Origin: an uncultured Lachnospiraceae bacterium | Lineage (GTDB): Bacteria; Bacillota; Clostridia; Lachnospirales; Lachnospiraceae | Direction: 5' to 3' | DNA: 55,352 nucleotides | Assembly: GCA_947623805.1 (NCBI GenBank) | Contig: CANQHZ010000010.1 | Location: forward strand, 1-55,352 | Shown here: one piece after another, positions 29,325 to 38,805 of the stretch | Layout: every line of letters starts with the position of its first letter | How positions within the stretch are numbered: the first letter of the stretch is position 1 | Notes under the pieces: generated by a model | Databases searched by the model: none | What the model saw: the letters and a program-made list of their open reading frames with translations, nothing else | Told to the model about the DNA's origin: nothing | Translations under genes and position numbers: made by a program

Positions 29325-29904
29325 TATTAATAAACATAAATTGCTAAGGGATAATGTTTCAACGTTAAAAGAAACTTCCATAGATACTCATGATAATAAT
29401 AATATTAAATATATGACCGCTTCAGAAAGAGAAGCCATAAATTTTGACAATGTAAAGAAGGAATACATCAAAAATTTGGCTTTAACTGATGAACCAAAAT
29501 CCAATGATGCCCTGTTTATAAATAAAAATGATGATTTGGTTTTTGTGGAATTTAAAAATGGATATATGGATACAGCAAAGAAATATGCGGTGCGGAAAAA
29601 AATATATGACAGTATAATTATTTTGACAGATATTCTAAATGTTGGAATAAGCCAATTAAAAAATGATATGGAATATATTCTGGTATATAACGAAACTGTT
29701 AATAAAGAAGAAGCGGATGTTTTGAAAAAACAAAAATCCTATGTGCAGGCATCAAAGGCATTTGATGATATTGCTAAAAACATAAGCACTATGGCAAAGA
29801 CAGAGTATGTATGTTTTGGAATTAAGATTTTTGAAAATTATTGCTTTCGTAAAGTACATACATACACAGAAGCTGAGTTTGAAGAATATTTGAAAAATAA
29901 TTGA
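29317..29904 (+). CDS. Small partner of the ATPase, PD-(D/E)XK nuclease-like
   Basis: I place the start at TTG 29317, seven bases after GAGAGG, which gives 195 residues and an 8-base overlap with the ATPase gene. Residues about 63-81 read NDALFINKNDDLVFVEFKNG. Asp64, then strand residues and Glu78-x-Lys80, match the D-x(n)-E-x-K pattern of the PD-(D/E)XK nuclease core, and a following helix begins at YAVRKKIYDS. I do not recognise the exact family. Overlap with an AAA/OLD ATPase suggests an effector controlled by that ATPase. The nuclease reading is inference from one motif. Confidence 0.65.
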   Translation: MIDINKHKLLRDNVSTLKETSIDTHDNNNIKYMTASEREAINFDNVKKEYIKNLALTDEPKSNDALFINKNDDLVFVEFKNGYMDTAKKYAVRKKIYDSIIILTDILNVGISQLKNDMEYILVYNETVNKEEADVLKKQKSYVQASKAFDDIAKNISTMAKTEYVCFGIKIFENYCFRKVHTYTEAEFEEYLKNN

Positions 29905-29943
29905 GCGTAAATGGTCAGATTCATGTTTATTGCACAAAAAAGA

Positions 29944-29972
29944 TTGTATATGAAAAAAATGTATGTTATTAT
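29944..29972 (+). promoter_or_regulatory. Possible promoter restarting the operon after the ATPase cassette
   Basis: TTGTAT at 29944-29949 and TATTAT at 29967-29972 are 17 bases apart, in the 122-base gap before the next glycosyltransferase gene. AT-rich sequence makes chance matches easy. Confidence 0.3.
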
Positions 29973-30026
29973 GAATAGAGGCAACTATATACAATAAAAG
30001 TTCTTTGCAAAGTGCGGAGCATATTC

Positions 30027-31016
30027 ATGAAGAAGACAATAGAGCTGATAGTACCATGCTATAATGAAGAAAATTGCATACAGGCATTTTATAATAGCGT
30101 TAGGGAAGTTTTTAAAAAGCTGTATAAGTACGATTTCATCATAACATTCGTAGATGACGGTAGTAAAGATAATACGCTTAATATAATAAAAGAAGTGGCA
30201 GGCACTGCGACAAAGGGAAGAGTGCAATATATAGCTTTATCACGTAATTTTGGGAAAGAATCGGCGATTTATGCTGGACTAAGCAAGAGCAGGGGCGACT
30301 ATGTAGCGCTTATGGATGCTGATTTGCAGCATCCGCCAGAGCTTATAATAAAGATGCTTGATGCCATTGAAAATGAAGGATACGATAGGGCGACTGCAAG
30401 GAGAATATCAAGAACAGGTGAGCCCATGATTAGAAGCTTGTTTTCAAGGGCATTTTATCATATTATAAATCATGTTACCGTGATAGATTTAGTGCCAGGC
30501 AGCACGGATTACTGTTTAATGAAGCGTAATGTAGTGGAGGCAATACTCTCTGTGACAGAACGTGAACGGTTTACTAAGGGGATATACGCATGGGTCGGCT
30601 ATAAAAATAAATGGATTGAATATGAAAATGTAGAAAGAGTAGCGGGCAAGACCAAGTGGAATTTTATGGGGCTTTTTCGGTATGCTTATAGTGGATTTAT
30701 TGCGTTTGCGACTACTCCGCTTAGGGGAGTGGTGTATTTGGGATTGTTGATAACAATAGCTGCATTTATATATGCCGCCAATATATGGATAAGTACAATG
30801 CAGAACCCATATGCCCCAAGAAACGGGTATGCAAGTATAATGATAATTATGCTGTTCTTGGGAGGAGTAATTATTACTACGCTGGGAATGATAGGCGAGT
30901 ATCTGGCAAGAATTTATATGGAAGTGAAAAATAGACCTATTTATTTTGAGAGAGAGAGTAATATTATCAAAGAAAAAAAGGATCTTTGTACTGAGGATGA
31001 GAAACTTAAAAGATGA
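30027..31016 (+). CDS. Polyprenyl-phosphate glycosyltransferase (GtrB/DPM1-like)
   Basis: This protein has 329 residues. The GT2 domain has ELIVPCYNEENCI, TFVDDGSKDNT and the metal site LMDADLQHPPELI near residue 97. Two C-terminal membrane segments (about 235-260 and 270-295) follow, as in GtrB. Such enzymes charge undecaprenyl phosphate with one sugar, which GT-C transferases then use outside the cell. The three GT-C-like proteins upstream are natural partners. CGGAG at 30015-30019 supports the ATG at 30027. Confidence 0.93.
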   Translation: MKKTIELIVPCYNEENCIQAFYNSVREVFKKLYKYDFIITFVDDGSKDNTLNIIKEVAGTATKGRVQYIALSRNFGKESAIYAGLSKSRGDYVALMDADLQHPPELIIKMLDAIENEGYDRATARRISRTGEPMIRSLFSRAFYHIINHVTVIDLVPGSTDYCLMKRNVVEAILSVTERERFTKGIYAWVGYKNKWIEYENVERVAGKTKWNFMGLFRYAYSGFIAFATTPLRGVVYLGLLITIAAFIYAANIWISTMQNPYAPRNGYASIMIIMLFLGGVIITTLGMIGEYLARIYMEVKNRPIYFERESNIIKEKKDLCTEDEKLKR

Positions 31017-31048
31017 TTATAGCATAATAAATATTTGGGAGAGATGGA

Positions 31049-31795
31049 ATGATTTATGTTATTACTTATGCTGATGAAAAGTATAAGGCAACCCAAAATT
31101 ATTGTGAATATACAGCATATAAATATGGTGCCAATACAGTATATAAATTTGACAAATTTGATATAGATAAAAATTTTATGAATAATAACAATGCTATATT
31201 AGATTTACCAAAAGGCGGAGGATACTGGTTATGGAAGCCATATTTTATTAATAAAGTTATGAATGAGTGTAATGAAGGGGATTGGATAATTTATACAGAT
31301 TCAGCTTTGTATTTTAACAGAAATTTGAAAGAGCATCTTGATGCATATATAAGGCAAAATAAAAAATTCATTGTACAAGAAACGAGATTTTTGGAGAAAC
31401 AATTTACCAAGGCAGATGTATTAGAAGCACTGGATTGTAATGACAGCAAGTACATTAATTCTAAGCAGATTGCTGCTACTGTTATAGTAATGCAGAATTG
31501 TCAAGAGAGCAAAGAAATTGTTGCAGAATGGTTAAAATATTCTCAAAATAAAAAACTTATTACAGATGAAATTATTATACCTAACTGTAAGGAATTTATA
31601 GAGAATAGGCATGATCAAAGTCTGCTATCTTTAATTTGTAAAAAACGTATGGTTACTGTTGATAATAATCTTTTTCGAGACATTGTTTTTCCGTTTCATA
31701 GCAAGGCATTATTGACATACCATCATTCATTATATGATAAAAAGTATAAGATGTTTATAGCAAGCTTGGTTAGAGTTTTAAAATATATATCATAG
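31049..31795 (+). CDS. Putative glycosyltransferase (GGGYWLWKP family)
   Basis: This soluble protein has 248 residues. KGGGYWLWKPYFI near residues 55-67 and WIIYTDSALYF near 83-93, with an Asp in the metal-site position, match a group of small transferases seen in capsule and LPS clusters. Here the Gly-Gly-Gly-Tyr is encoded by mixed Gly codons, not by a G tract. GGGAG lies about nine bases before the ATG. The donor is unknown. Confidence 0.7.
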   Translation: MIYVITYADEKYKATQNYCEYTAYKYGANTVYKFDKFDIDKNFMNNNNAILDLPKGGGYWLWKPYFINKVMNECNEGDWIIYTDSALYFNRNLKEHLDAYIRQNKKFIVQETRFLEKQFTKADVLEALDCNDSKYINSKQIAATVIVMQNCQESKEIVAEWLKYSQNKKLITDEIIIPNCKEFIENRHDQSLLSLICKKRMVTVDNNLFRDIVFPFHSKALLTYHHSLYDKKYKMFIASLVRVLKYIS

Positions 31796-31810
31796 TTTGG
31801 AGTGTTATAA

Positions 31811-32920
31811 TTGCAAGGTTATTATATTCATTATAAAGGAAGGATTCCAATTGGTGTTTCTAAGAAGATAGATATGATATTGAAGGAGTTTAGTAAGTTT
31901 TCTGATATAGAAGAGATTGACCTTACACCTTCCAAATGCAGCATCTGTCGTTCTGTATTGGCCTTTTTGCCGTTTATTAATATAAAACGAAATTATAAAA
32001 AGGCATATGAGCATATGGAGAAGCATAATCCAGATTATATATATATAAGACGTACAACTGCAGATAAAGGATTCATGAATTTCATAAAAAATATAAGAAA
32101 AACATACCCTTCTTGTAAAATTATAGTTGAAATTATGTCTTATCCGTATGACAAAGAAGAATTTTTCAATATAATTTATTGGCCGTATTATTTTAAAGAG
32201 ATAATAAATAGAAAAAAATATAAATTATATATAGATAAATTTATTACCTATACTGAAGATTGTAATATATTTGGTGTTGATACAATAAAAACATTAAATG
32301 GAATTACAGTAGATAATATTGTACCTGTATCTTATAAAAAAAATGAATATTCTGGAATAAACCTGATTGCTGTGGCAGGAATGTATAAGTTTCATGGTTA
32401 TGAGAGGCTAATATATGGTCTGCATGATTATAGTGGAGATGGTAATAAACGTAAAGTGTTTTTGCATTTTGTTGGCGATGGACCAGAACTGTCAAAATAT
32501 AAGAAGCTTGCAAAATGCTTTCATTTGGAAAATCAAATAATATTTTATGGTAAAAAATATGGAAAAGAATTAGATGACATATATAATGGGATGGATATAG
32601 CAATATCATCATTAGGATTATATAAACTGGGATTTAACATGAGCAGTTCTCTTAAATTGAATGAATATCTGGCAAAGGGATTACCAATTGTTGTAGCAGG
32701 TGATACTGCGGCATTGACGGGGAAAAAAAGTATGTACTACCTACAACTTGAGAACGATAAAAGCCCAGTTGATATTAATGTGATAGTTAATTTTTATGAT
32801 AAAATATATATGGGGAGTAAAGAGAGAAAAGATATAGTTAATGATATAAGGCAATTAGCATATAAAACGGTAGATATGTCAATTACGCTGAGTAAAATCA
32901 GAGATTATATTGTTGAATGA
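31811..32920 (+). CDS. GT4-like glycosyltransferase
   Basis: This protein has 369 residues and starts at TTG 31811, eight bases after GGAG. The C-terminal half has LIAVAGMYKFHGYERLIYG near 180 and FVGDGPELSKYKKLA near 215, then IAISSLGLYKLGFNMSSSLKLNEYLAKGLP near 265, a typical donor-binding region in which the usual first Glu is not obvious. Base composition is very AT-rich here. A GT-B transferase role is clear; specificity is not. Confidence 0.85.
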   Translation: MQGYYIHYKGRIPIGVSKKIDMILKEFSKFSDIEEIDLTPSKCSICRSVLAFLPFINIKRNYKKAYEHMEKHNPDYIYIRRTTADKGFMNFIKNIRKTYPSCKIIVEIMSYPYDKEEFFNIIYWPYYFKEIINRKKYKLYIDKFITYTEDCNIFGVDTIKTLNGITVDNIVPVSYKKNEYSGINLIAVAGMYKFHGYERLIYGLHDYSGDGNKRKVFLHFVGDGPELSKYKKLAKCFHLENQIIFYGKKYGKELDDIYNGMDIAISSLGLYKLGFNMSSSLKLNEYLAKGLPIVVAGDTAALTGKKSMYYLQLENDKSPVDINVIVNFYDKIYMGSKERKDIVNDIRQLAYKTVDMSITLSKIRDYIVE

Positions 32921-32942
32921 TTAGGAAGGGGGGCAATAATAT

Positions 32943-34025
32943 ATGATGAAAAGAAATGCGAGCATAATACACATAGTTGGAAATCGACCGCAGTTTATTA
33001 AATTAGCCCCGCTATATAAGGAATTAAAAAGCAGGAATTATGGGCAATGCATTATTCATAGTGGACAGCATTATGATGCAAATATGTCTGAAGTTTTTTT
33101 TCATGAATTGAATATACCGCAATCGGATTTAAACCTAAAAGTAGGGAGTGGTAGTCATGCTGAGATAACATCAGGAGTTATGTTGGGATTAGAAAGAGAA
33201 CTGAATAAATTAAGACCAGACCTGATTATCCTATATGGTGATACAGATACTACCTTAGCTGGTGCGTTGGTGGCATCAAAACTAAATATACCTATGGCTC
33301 ATGTTGAAGGTGGGGTGAGGACTCATCATAAAGAAAATCCGGAAGAATGTAATCGGATTGTGGCGGATCATTTATCAGACATATTATTTTGCCCTGACAG
33401 GGCATCCTTGGAGAGTGCCGTCAAAGAAGGGATGCAAGAAAAGGCATTTTTGACAGGCGATATCATGTATGATACTTTTATGTCTATGAATACAAGAAAT
33501 AAAGAGGTATCAGAAGAAATAATATTAATGACATGGCATAGGCAGGAAAATACAGAAACAAGATCAAGGATGTCAAGCATTATAGAATTTATCAAAAAAC
33601 TTGATGGAAAAATTATATGTCCGATGCATCCAAGAACTCAAAAATGTTTGAAAAATTTTGATTTGTGGAATGAAATAGAGTCTATTGCCAATTTGCAGAT
33701 TGTCGAACCGGTTGGCTATATGGAAATGATTGAGTTAATGAACAGTGCACGGCTGATTGTCACTGATTCAGGTGGGGTTTCAAAAGAGTCATCTTTTGCG
33801 GGGGCAAAATGTATTTTTATGCTTGACTTAGATATCTGGGAGGACTTGGTTAGTAATAGGTGGATTTTGAAAATGAATCCCGAAGATGATATGAGTGTTG
33901 CAAGCGCGTTGGCATTTGCTAAAGAGGCTGTCAGAGTTGATGGAAGTGAGAGACCTAAATTCTATGGAGACGGTCATGCTGCCGTAAAAATGGTAGATTT
34001 ATTGGAAAAACACAGATTTATATAA
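32943..34025 (+). CDS. wecB: UDP-N-acetylglucosamine 2-epimerase family enzyme (WecB/WbpI-like)
   Basis: This protein has 360 residues. VGNRPQFIKLAPL, IHSGQHYD, LYGDTDTTLAGA, AHVEGGVRTH and DSGGVSKESS are all family motifs. The three genes that follow make UDP-2,3-diacetamido sugars, so this one may be the WbpI-type epimerase that acts on the 2,3-diacetamido product rather than the WecB reaction on UDP-GlcNAc itself. The binding site AAGGGGGG lies about 10 bases before the ATG. Confidence 0.93.
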   Translation: MMKRNASIIHIVGNRPQFIKLAPLYKELKSRNYGQCIIHSGQHYDANMSEVFFHELNIPQSDLNLKVGSGSHAEITSGVMLGLERELNKLRPDLIILYGDTDTTLAGALVASKLNIPMAHVEGGVRTHHKENPEECNRIVADHLSDILFCPDRASLESAVKEGMQEKAFLTGDIMYDTFMSMNTRNKEVSEEIILMTWHRQENTETRSRMSSIIEFIKKLDGKIICPMHPRTQKCLKNFDLWNEIESIANLQIVEPVGYMEMIELMNSARLIVTDSGGVSKESSFAGAKCIFMLDLDIWEDLVSNRWILKMNPEDDMSVASALAFAKEAVRVDGSERPKFYGDGHAAVKMVDLLEKHRFI

Positions 34026-34040
34026 AATGAGGAGTATGAC

Positions 34041-35120
34041 ATGAAATATGCACTGATAGGCTGCGGACGGATATCGCCGAATCATATTGCAGCGGCTAAG
34101 GCTAACAACCTTGAATTTGTAGCGGTGTGCGATATATCGCCTGCAAACATGAAAGATAAAAAATTAAAATTTGATTTAGATAACAATGTGCGGCAATATA
34201 CTGATTACCATGAAATGCTTGAAAAGGAAAAGCCTGAGCTGGTGGCTATTGCTACAGAGAGCGGAAAACATGCGCAGATTGCGTTAGATTGTATGGATTA
34301 TGGATGTAATCTGATTATTGAAAAGCCTATTGCGTTATCCATTGAGGATGCAGATAGGATTATTGAAAAATCAAACAGGTTAAATTTAAAGGTATGCGCA
34401 TGCCATCAAAACAGATTCAATAAGTCAATACAAAAGATAAGGGAAGCAGTGGATAAAAATAGATTTGGAAAGATGTTCTACGGTACAGCACATATAAGAT
34501 GGTGCAGGGATTATGAATATTATGCGCGTGCTAACTGGCGCGGTACATGGGAGCAGGATGGCGGTGCGCTGATGAACCAGTGTATTCATAATATTGATTT
34601 GCTTCGATGGATGATGGGCGATGAGATTGAGGAAGTTGTGGGAATGACAGATCGCCTGCACCACAATTATATTGAGGCAGAGGATTTAGGCATTGCATTG
34701 ATTAAATTTAAAAATGGAGCGTATGGAATTGTAGAAGGAACTACAAATATTTATCCGCAAAATCTTGAAGAAACATTATATTTATTTGGTGAAAAAGGTA
34801 CTGTAAAGGCTGGTGGGCAGTCGGTTAATGTAATTGAGGAATGGCGGTTTTCGGATATGCTTGATGATCCTGATGAAGTTAAAAGGCAGTTTCATGAAAA
34901 TCCACCTAATGTATATGGCTACGGGCATACACCTTTGTATGCGGATGTGATACAGTCGATTAAGGATGACAAGAAGCCATATGTTGATGCCGAGGCAGGG
35001 AAAAGAGCGTTGGAACTTGTTCTTGCAATCTATAAATCAGCATCAGAAGGGAGTATAGTAAAGTTCCCGCTTGAAAAATGCGCGACAACGGATTTTACTG
35101 GTAGGTTTAGCAATAATTGA
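34041..35120 (+). CDS. Gfo/Idh/MocA oxidoreductase (WlbA/WbpB-like)
   Basis: This protein has 359 residues. The NAD-binding start is [13 protein letters not shown], and IIEKPIAL contains the conserved Glu-Lys-Pro. The block from HQNRFNKSI to ARANWRGTW and the metal-side motif [12 protein letters not shown] match the WlbA/WbpB group, which oxidises C3 of UDP-N-acetylglucosaminuronate. The product is the keto substrate for the aminotransferase two genes on. The UDP-GlcNAc 6-dehydrogenase needed first is not in the window. Confidence 0.93.
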   Translation: MKYALIGCGRISPNHIAAAKANNLEFVAVCDISPANMKDKKLKFDLDNNVRQYTDYHEMLEKEKPELVAIATESGKHAQIALDCMDYGCNLIIEKPIALSIEDADRIIEKSNRLNLKVCACHQNRFNKSIQKIREAVDKNRFGKMFYGTAHIRWCRDYEYYARANWRGTWEQDGGALMNQCIHNIDLLRWMMGDEIEEVVGMTDRLHHNYIEAEDLGIALIKFKNGAYGIVEGTTNIYPQNLEETLYLFGEKGTVKAGGQSVNVIEEWRFSDMLDDPDEVKRQFHENPPNVYGYGHTPLYADVIQSIKDDKKPYVDAEAGKRALELVLAIYKSASEGSIVKFPLEKCATTDFTGRFSNN

Positions 35121-35131
35121 TGGAGAAAAAA

Positions 35132-35710
35132 ATGGATGGATATTATGTTCACGAAAGTAGTTATGTAGATAATGATGTGCAGATTGGCGTTGGAACAAAA
35201 ATATGGCATTTCTGCCATATACAAAGTGGTGCAAGGATAGGGTCTGGCTGTACAATAGGACAGAATGTGAATATAGCTAATAATGTACACATTGGCAATA
35301 ACTGTAAGATTCAAAACAATGTTGCGATATATGAAGGGGTAGAACTGGAGGAAGGTGTATTTTGTGGTCCGTCAATGGTGTTTACTAATGATTTGACGCC
35401 ACGCGCGCAGTTTCCCAAAGGCAGGGCAGGGTATAAACATACATTGGTTCATAAGGGGGCAACTATTGGCGCTAACGCAACTATAGTCTGCAATCATGAG
35501 CTTGGCAGTTACTGTACTATTGCCGCTGGAGCGGTTGTGGTAACAGATGTACCACCATATGCATTGATGATGGGAGTTCCAGCAAGGCAGGCAGGTTGGG
35601 TCTGCAAATGCGGACAGGTTTTAGGGGAAGATTTGTGCTGTCCCGATTGCAATAGGAAGTATGAGTATATTGCAGGGCAAGGTATCCGTCAAAATAAAAC
35701 AGGAGAATAA
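35132..35710 (+). CDS. Left-handed beta-helix N-acetyltransferase (WlbB/WbpD-like)
   Basis: This protein has 192 residues with hexapeptide repeats from about residue 15 to 130, including the early [16 protein letters not shown] typical of WlbB/WbpD. It ends with a short zinc-ribbon-like tail with cysteine pairs (CKCG and CCPDC), as in many members. It should acetylate the 3-amino group of the UDP-sugar. GGAG at 35122-35125 supports the ATG at 35132; the earlier TTG and ATG at 35117 and 35120 lack a site. Confidence 0.93.
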   Translation: MDGYYVHESSYVDNDVQIGVGTKIWHFCHIQSGARIGSGCTIGQNVNIANNVHIGNNCKIQNNVAIYEGVELEEGVFCGPSMVFTNDLTPRAQFPKGRAGYKHTLVHKGATIGANATIVCNHELGSYCTIAAGAVVVTDVPPYALMMGVPARQAGWVCKCGQVLGEDLCCPDCNRKYEYIAGQGIRQNKTGE

Positions 35711-35713
35711 ATA

Positions 35714-36850
35714 ATGGAATTTAGAGATTTAAAGGCGCAATATCTAAATAACAAGACAACGATTGATAATGCAATACAAAGTGTTCTACTGAGCAGTCAT
35801 TTTATAGGGGGTGAACCTGTTAAGCAGCTTGAGGAGAAACTTGCGGAATATGTTGGAGTCAAACACTGCATTACTTGCGCTAATGGTACAGATGCTTTGC
35901 AGCTTGCATTAATGGCATGGGGAATAGGAGAAAATGATGCGGTATTTGTCCCTGATTTTACATTTTTTTCAACAGCGGAGGTTGTTTCTTGGGTAAATGC
36001 AGTGCCGATATTTGTAGATATAGAAAGAGATACTTTCAATATGTCTGCGCATTCCTTGGAAGAAGCAATTATTTCGGTAATAAAGGAAGGTAAGTTGACA
36101 CCAAAGGCAGTGATTGCGGTTGATTTGTTTGGACAACCTGCAGATTTCCACGCGATTCAGTTGATAGCGCAAAAATATAATATATTGTTATTGGAAGATG
36201 GGGCACAGGGTTTTGGAGGAAGTATAGAGGGTAAAAAGGCTTGTAGCTTTGGAGATATTTCAACTACATCATTTTTCCCAGCAAAACCGCTTGGGTGTTA
36301 TGGTGATGGCGGTGCCATATTTACTGACAATAATGACTGGGCAGAGTTGATTGAATCCTATAAGGTGCATGGTAAAGGAAAGGACAAATATGATAATGTC
36401 CGCATTGGAATGAATTCAAGATTAGACACTATACAAGCAGCAGTTCTTCTCGAAAAATTAAAGTTTTTTGATGAGGAAATTGATGCTTGTAATAAAATTG
36501 CGAGAGAGTATTCACAACATTTGATGAATATGGTCAAAGTACCAGTAATAGGGGCGAATATTATATCAAGCTGGGCGCAATATACAATTTGTTTCCGAAA
36601 TAACAAAGAACGTGAATATGCAATAAAAACTTTAGCTGATGATAATATTCCAACAGCAATATATTATAGGAAACCAATGCACAAACAAAAAGCATTTCAG
36701 CCCCAACTATATAATAATCAAGATTACATTATTACAGAGAATGTCTGTGACTGTTGTCTTTCGTTGCCTATGCATGCTTATTTAAGTATGTGCGATATAC
36801 AGTATATAACTGAACGGATAGAAAATGCAATTACTAGCATTAAGGGCTGA
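35714..36850 (+). CDS. DegT/DnrJ/EryC1 sugar aminotransferase (WlbC/WbpE-like)
   Basis: This PLP enzyme has 378 residues. CITCANGTDALQLALMAW is the substrate-side block, LLEDGAQGFGG holds the PLP-pyridine Asp, and TSFFPAKPLGCYGDGGA holds the Schiff-base Lys. It transfers an amino group to C3 of the keto sugar in the 2,3-diamino pathway. It starts three bases after the acetyltransferase stop, which supports one tightly coupled four-gene pathway. Confidence 0.95.
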   Translation: MEFRDLKAQYLNNKTTIDNAIQSVLLSSHFIGGEPVKQLEEKLAEYVGVKHCITCANGTDALQLALMAWGIGENDAVFVPDFTFFSTAEVVSWVNAVPIFVDIERDTFNMSAHSLEEAIISVIKEGKLTPKAVIAVDLFGQPADFHAIQLIAQKYNILLLEDGAQGFGGSIEGKKACSFGDISTTSFFPAKPLGCYGDGGAIFTDNNDWAELIESYKVHGKGKDKYDNVRIGMNSRLDTIQAAVLLEKLKFFDEEIDACNKIAREYSQHLMNMVKVPVIGANIISSWAQYTICFRNNKEREYAIKTLADDNIPTAIYYRKPMHKQKAFQPQLYNNQDYIITENVCDCCLSLPMHAYLSMCDIQYITERIENAITSIKG

Positions 36851-36874
36851 TTACTACATAGAAAGGGCATAAGC

Positions 36875-38743
36875 ATGTGTGGAATAGCAGGGTGTATAAA
36901 AACAAAAGGAGAAATAGATAAAGCACGGTTTGAAAAAATGGTAGATATTATTGAGCATAGAGGACCTGATGATCGCGGCGTGTTTTATGAAAATATCCTT
37001 GCGTTGGGACATCGAAGACTTTCTATTATTGATTTATCGACGGATGGACATCAGCCATTTTGCTATGGTGATAGATATGTGGTTGTATTTAATGGGGAAA
37101 TTTATAATTACTTAGAGTTAAAAGAATATTTACAAGGAAAAGGATATAAATTTAATACAAAAACAGATACGGAAGTTCTTGTAGCTTCTTATGCTAATTG
37201 GGGAGAAAAATGTGTTGAGCACTTAAATGGGATGTGGGCTTTTGCAATATATGATAGAGAAAAGCAGAAGATATTTTGCTCAAGGGATCGATTTGGTGTT
37301 AAACCATTTTATTATACTGAACAAGAAGGAATGTTTTTGTTTGCATCTGAGATAAAACAGTTTTTTGAAATTTTAAAACAAAATCCAAGAGTGAACAGAA
37401 AAAGACTTTTGCAATATATTATCCGCGGAAAGTTGGATTGCTCAAATGAGACAATGTTTTGTGATGTGTTTCAGTTACAAGGGGGGCATAATCTTAGTTA
37501 TGATTTAAAGAATCATTTGTATAAAATAAATAGGTATTATAATATAAGAAATATAATGGAAAACAAAGAGTCTTATGAAGATGCTTGTCAAAAATTTGCA
37601 GAGAGGTTTTATGATTCTGTAAAACTGCGGTTAAGGGCTGATGTGCCTGTTGGGTATGCTTTGTCGGGGGGGTTGGACAGCTCGGCGATTGTCTGCATGG
37701 CTGCTAAAATAAACAAAGAGAAAAAAATGATGGAGCAGCATACGATATCTTCCTGCTTTGAGGACAAAAGATATGATGAACAGGAATATATTGATGAGGT
37801 TATAAAGAAAACGTCAGCAACTCAACATAAAGTTTTCCCGCAGGAAAAGAGCTTGTTCAAAGAACTGGATAATATAATATGGCATATGGATGAGCCTTTT
37901 GGATCAACGTCAATTTACGCACAATGGAATGTATTTAAAAAAGCTAAACAAATTGATTTAAAGGTTATGCTAGATGGTCAGGGAGCAGATGAACAGCTTG
38001 CAGGGTATACTGATTTTTATTCTGTATTGTTTGCTGAGTATTTAAAAAATGGCAAAATTAAAAAAATGTACAAAGAATGGCGGACATATAAGAATAAAAG
38101 GGCTATTACAGAAAAACATGTTTCTGCAAATTTTATTATATGTTCTGCTATTGCTGCTGTTTTGGAAACGAAAATAAAAAATTTTGCAAAATACATTTAT
38201 TATATTTGGCCAGGTAATAGGGCTTGTTTTTCGTATAGACAGCATATCGAGGCGATGCGTCAGGAAAAACTTAGTTTAAAATGTGATGCAAGAGAATATA
38301 TTGCTGAATCGTTGGAACAAGGTTTAGCTTCCCTATTACACTATGAAGATAGAGACTCTATGGCACATTCTATTGAGTCAAGAGTACCGTTTCTGGATTA
38401 TAGATTAGTTGAAGCAGTTTATGCTATGCCATTTAATTATAAACTTAGGGATGGCATTACTAAATCAGTGTTGAGGGATGGGCTTGCAGATGTGTTGCCT
38501 GATAAAATTCGGAACAGATATAGTAAATTAGGTTTTGTAACGCCAGAGGATCAGTGGATAAATAGCAATTACAATAAATATCAAAAAGAGCTAAAAGAGT
38601 CCGCAGAGATGTTAGAAGGTATTATAGACAGTGATAAAGTTATGAAATGGTTTGGCAATAATAAAGTAAGACGACAGGATTCTACGATATGGCGAATAAT
38701 ATGTGCAGGACACTGGGTCAGATTATTTAATGTTAATGTGTGA
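36875..38743 (+). CDS. Asparagine synthase (glutamine-hydrolysing) family, copy 1
   Basis: This protein has 622 residues. Cys2 follows Met (MCGIAGCI), so the glutaminase is intact, and RGPDDRG, HRRLSIIDLS and FNGEIYNY follow. The synthetase half has ALSGGLDSSA near residue 265, the ATP pyrophosphatase loop. Family members inside glycan clusters often amidate uronic acids or other carboxylates instead of making asparagine. That fits a locus with a uronic-acid diamino sugar. The pyrophosphatase loop is encoded over a G7 run at 37666-37672; a G6 run lies at 37481-37486. Confidence 0.92.
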   Translation: MCGIAGCIKTKGEIDKARFEKMVDIIEHRGPDDRGVFYENILALGHRRLSIIDLSTDGHQPFCYGDRYVVVFNGEIYNYLELKEYLQGKGYKFNTKTDTEVLVASYANWGEKCVEHLNGMWAFAIYDREKQKIFCSRDRFGVKPFYYTEQEGMFLFASEIKQFFEILKQNPRVNRKRLLQYIIRGKLDCSNETMFCDVFQLQGGHNLSYDLKNHLYKINRYYNIRNIMENKESYEDACQKFAERFYDSVKLRLRADVPVGYALSGGLDSSAIVCMAAKINKEKKMMEQHTISSCFEDKRYDEQEYIDEVIKKTSATQHKVFPQEKSLFKELDNIIWHMDEPFGSTSIYAQWNVFKKAKQIDLKVMLDGQGADEQLAGYTDFYSVLFAEYLKNGKIKKMYKEWRTYKNKRAITEKHVSANFIICSAIAAVLETKIKNFAKYIYYIWPGNRACFSYRQHIEAMRQEKLSLKCDAREYIAESLEQGLASLLHYEDRDSMAHSIESRVPFLDYRLVEAVYAMPFNYKLRDGITKSVLRDGLADVLPDKIRNRYSKLGFVTPEDQWINSNYNKYQKELKESAEMLEGIIDSDKVMKWFGNNKVRRQDSTIWRIICAGHWVRLFNVNV

Positions 38744-38805
38744 TATGGTGTTGTAATTGGAGCAGATTAGAATTAATAAATAATATATAGAAGGAGGTTG
38801 ATGAT

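Noticed and set aside
28050-29904. ATPase pair as canonical Gabija, PARIS or Septu
   Set aside because: No TOPRIM, UvrD-like helicase or HNH motif is seen; only the ATPase type is shared.
31214-31233. Gly-Gly-Gly-Tyr in the transferase at 31049 as another tract
   Set aside because: It is encoded by mixed Gly codons (GGC GGA GGA) and cannot slip; it is a family motif.
37481-37486. G6 run in asparagine synthase 1 as a phase tract
   Set aside because: Too short for frequent slippage and followed by CAT, not TA.
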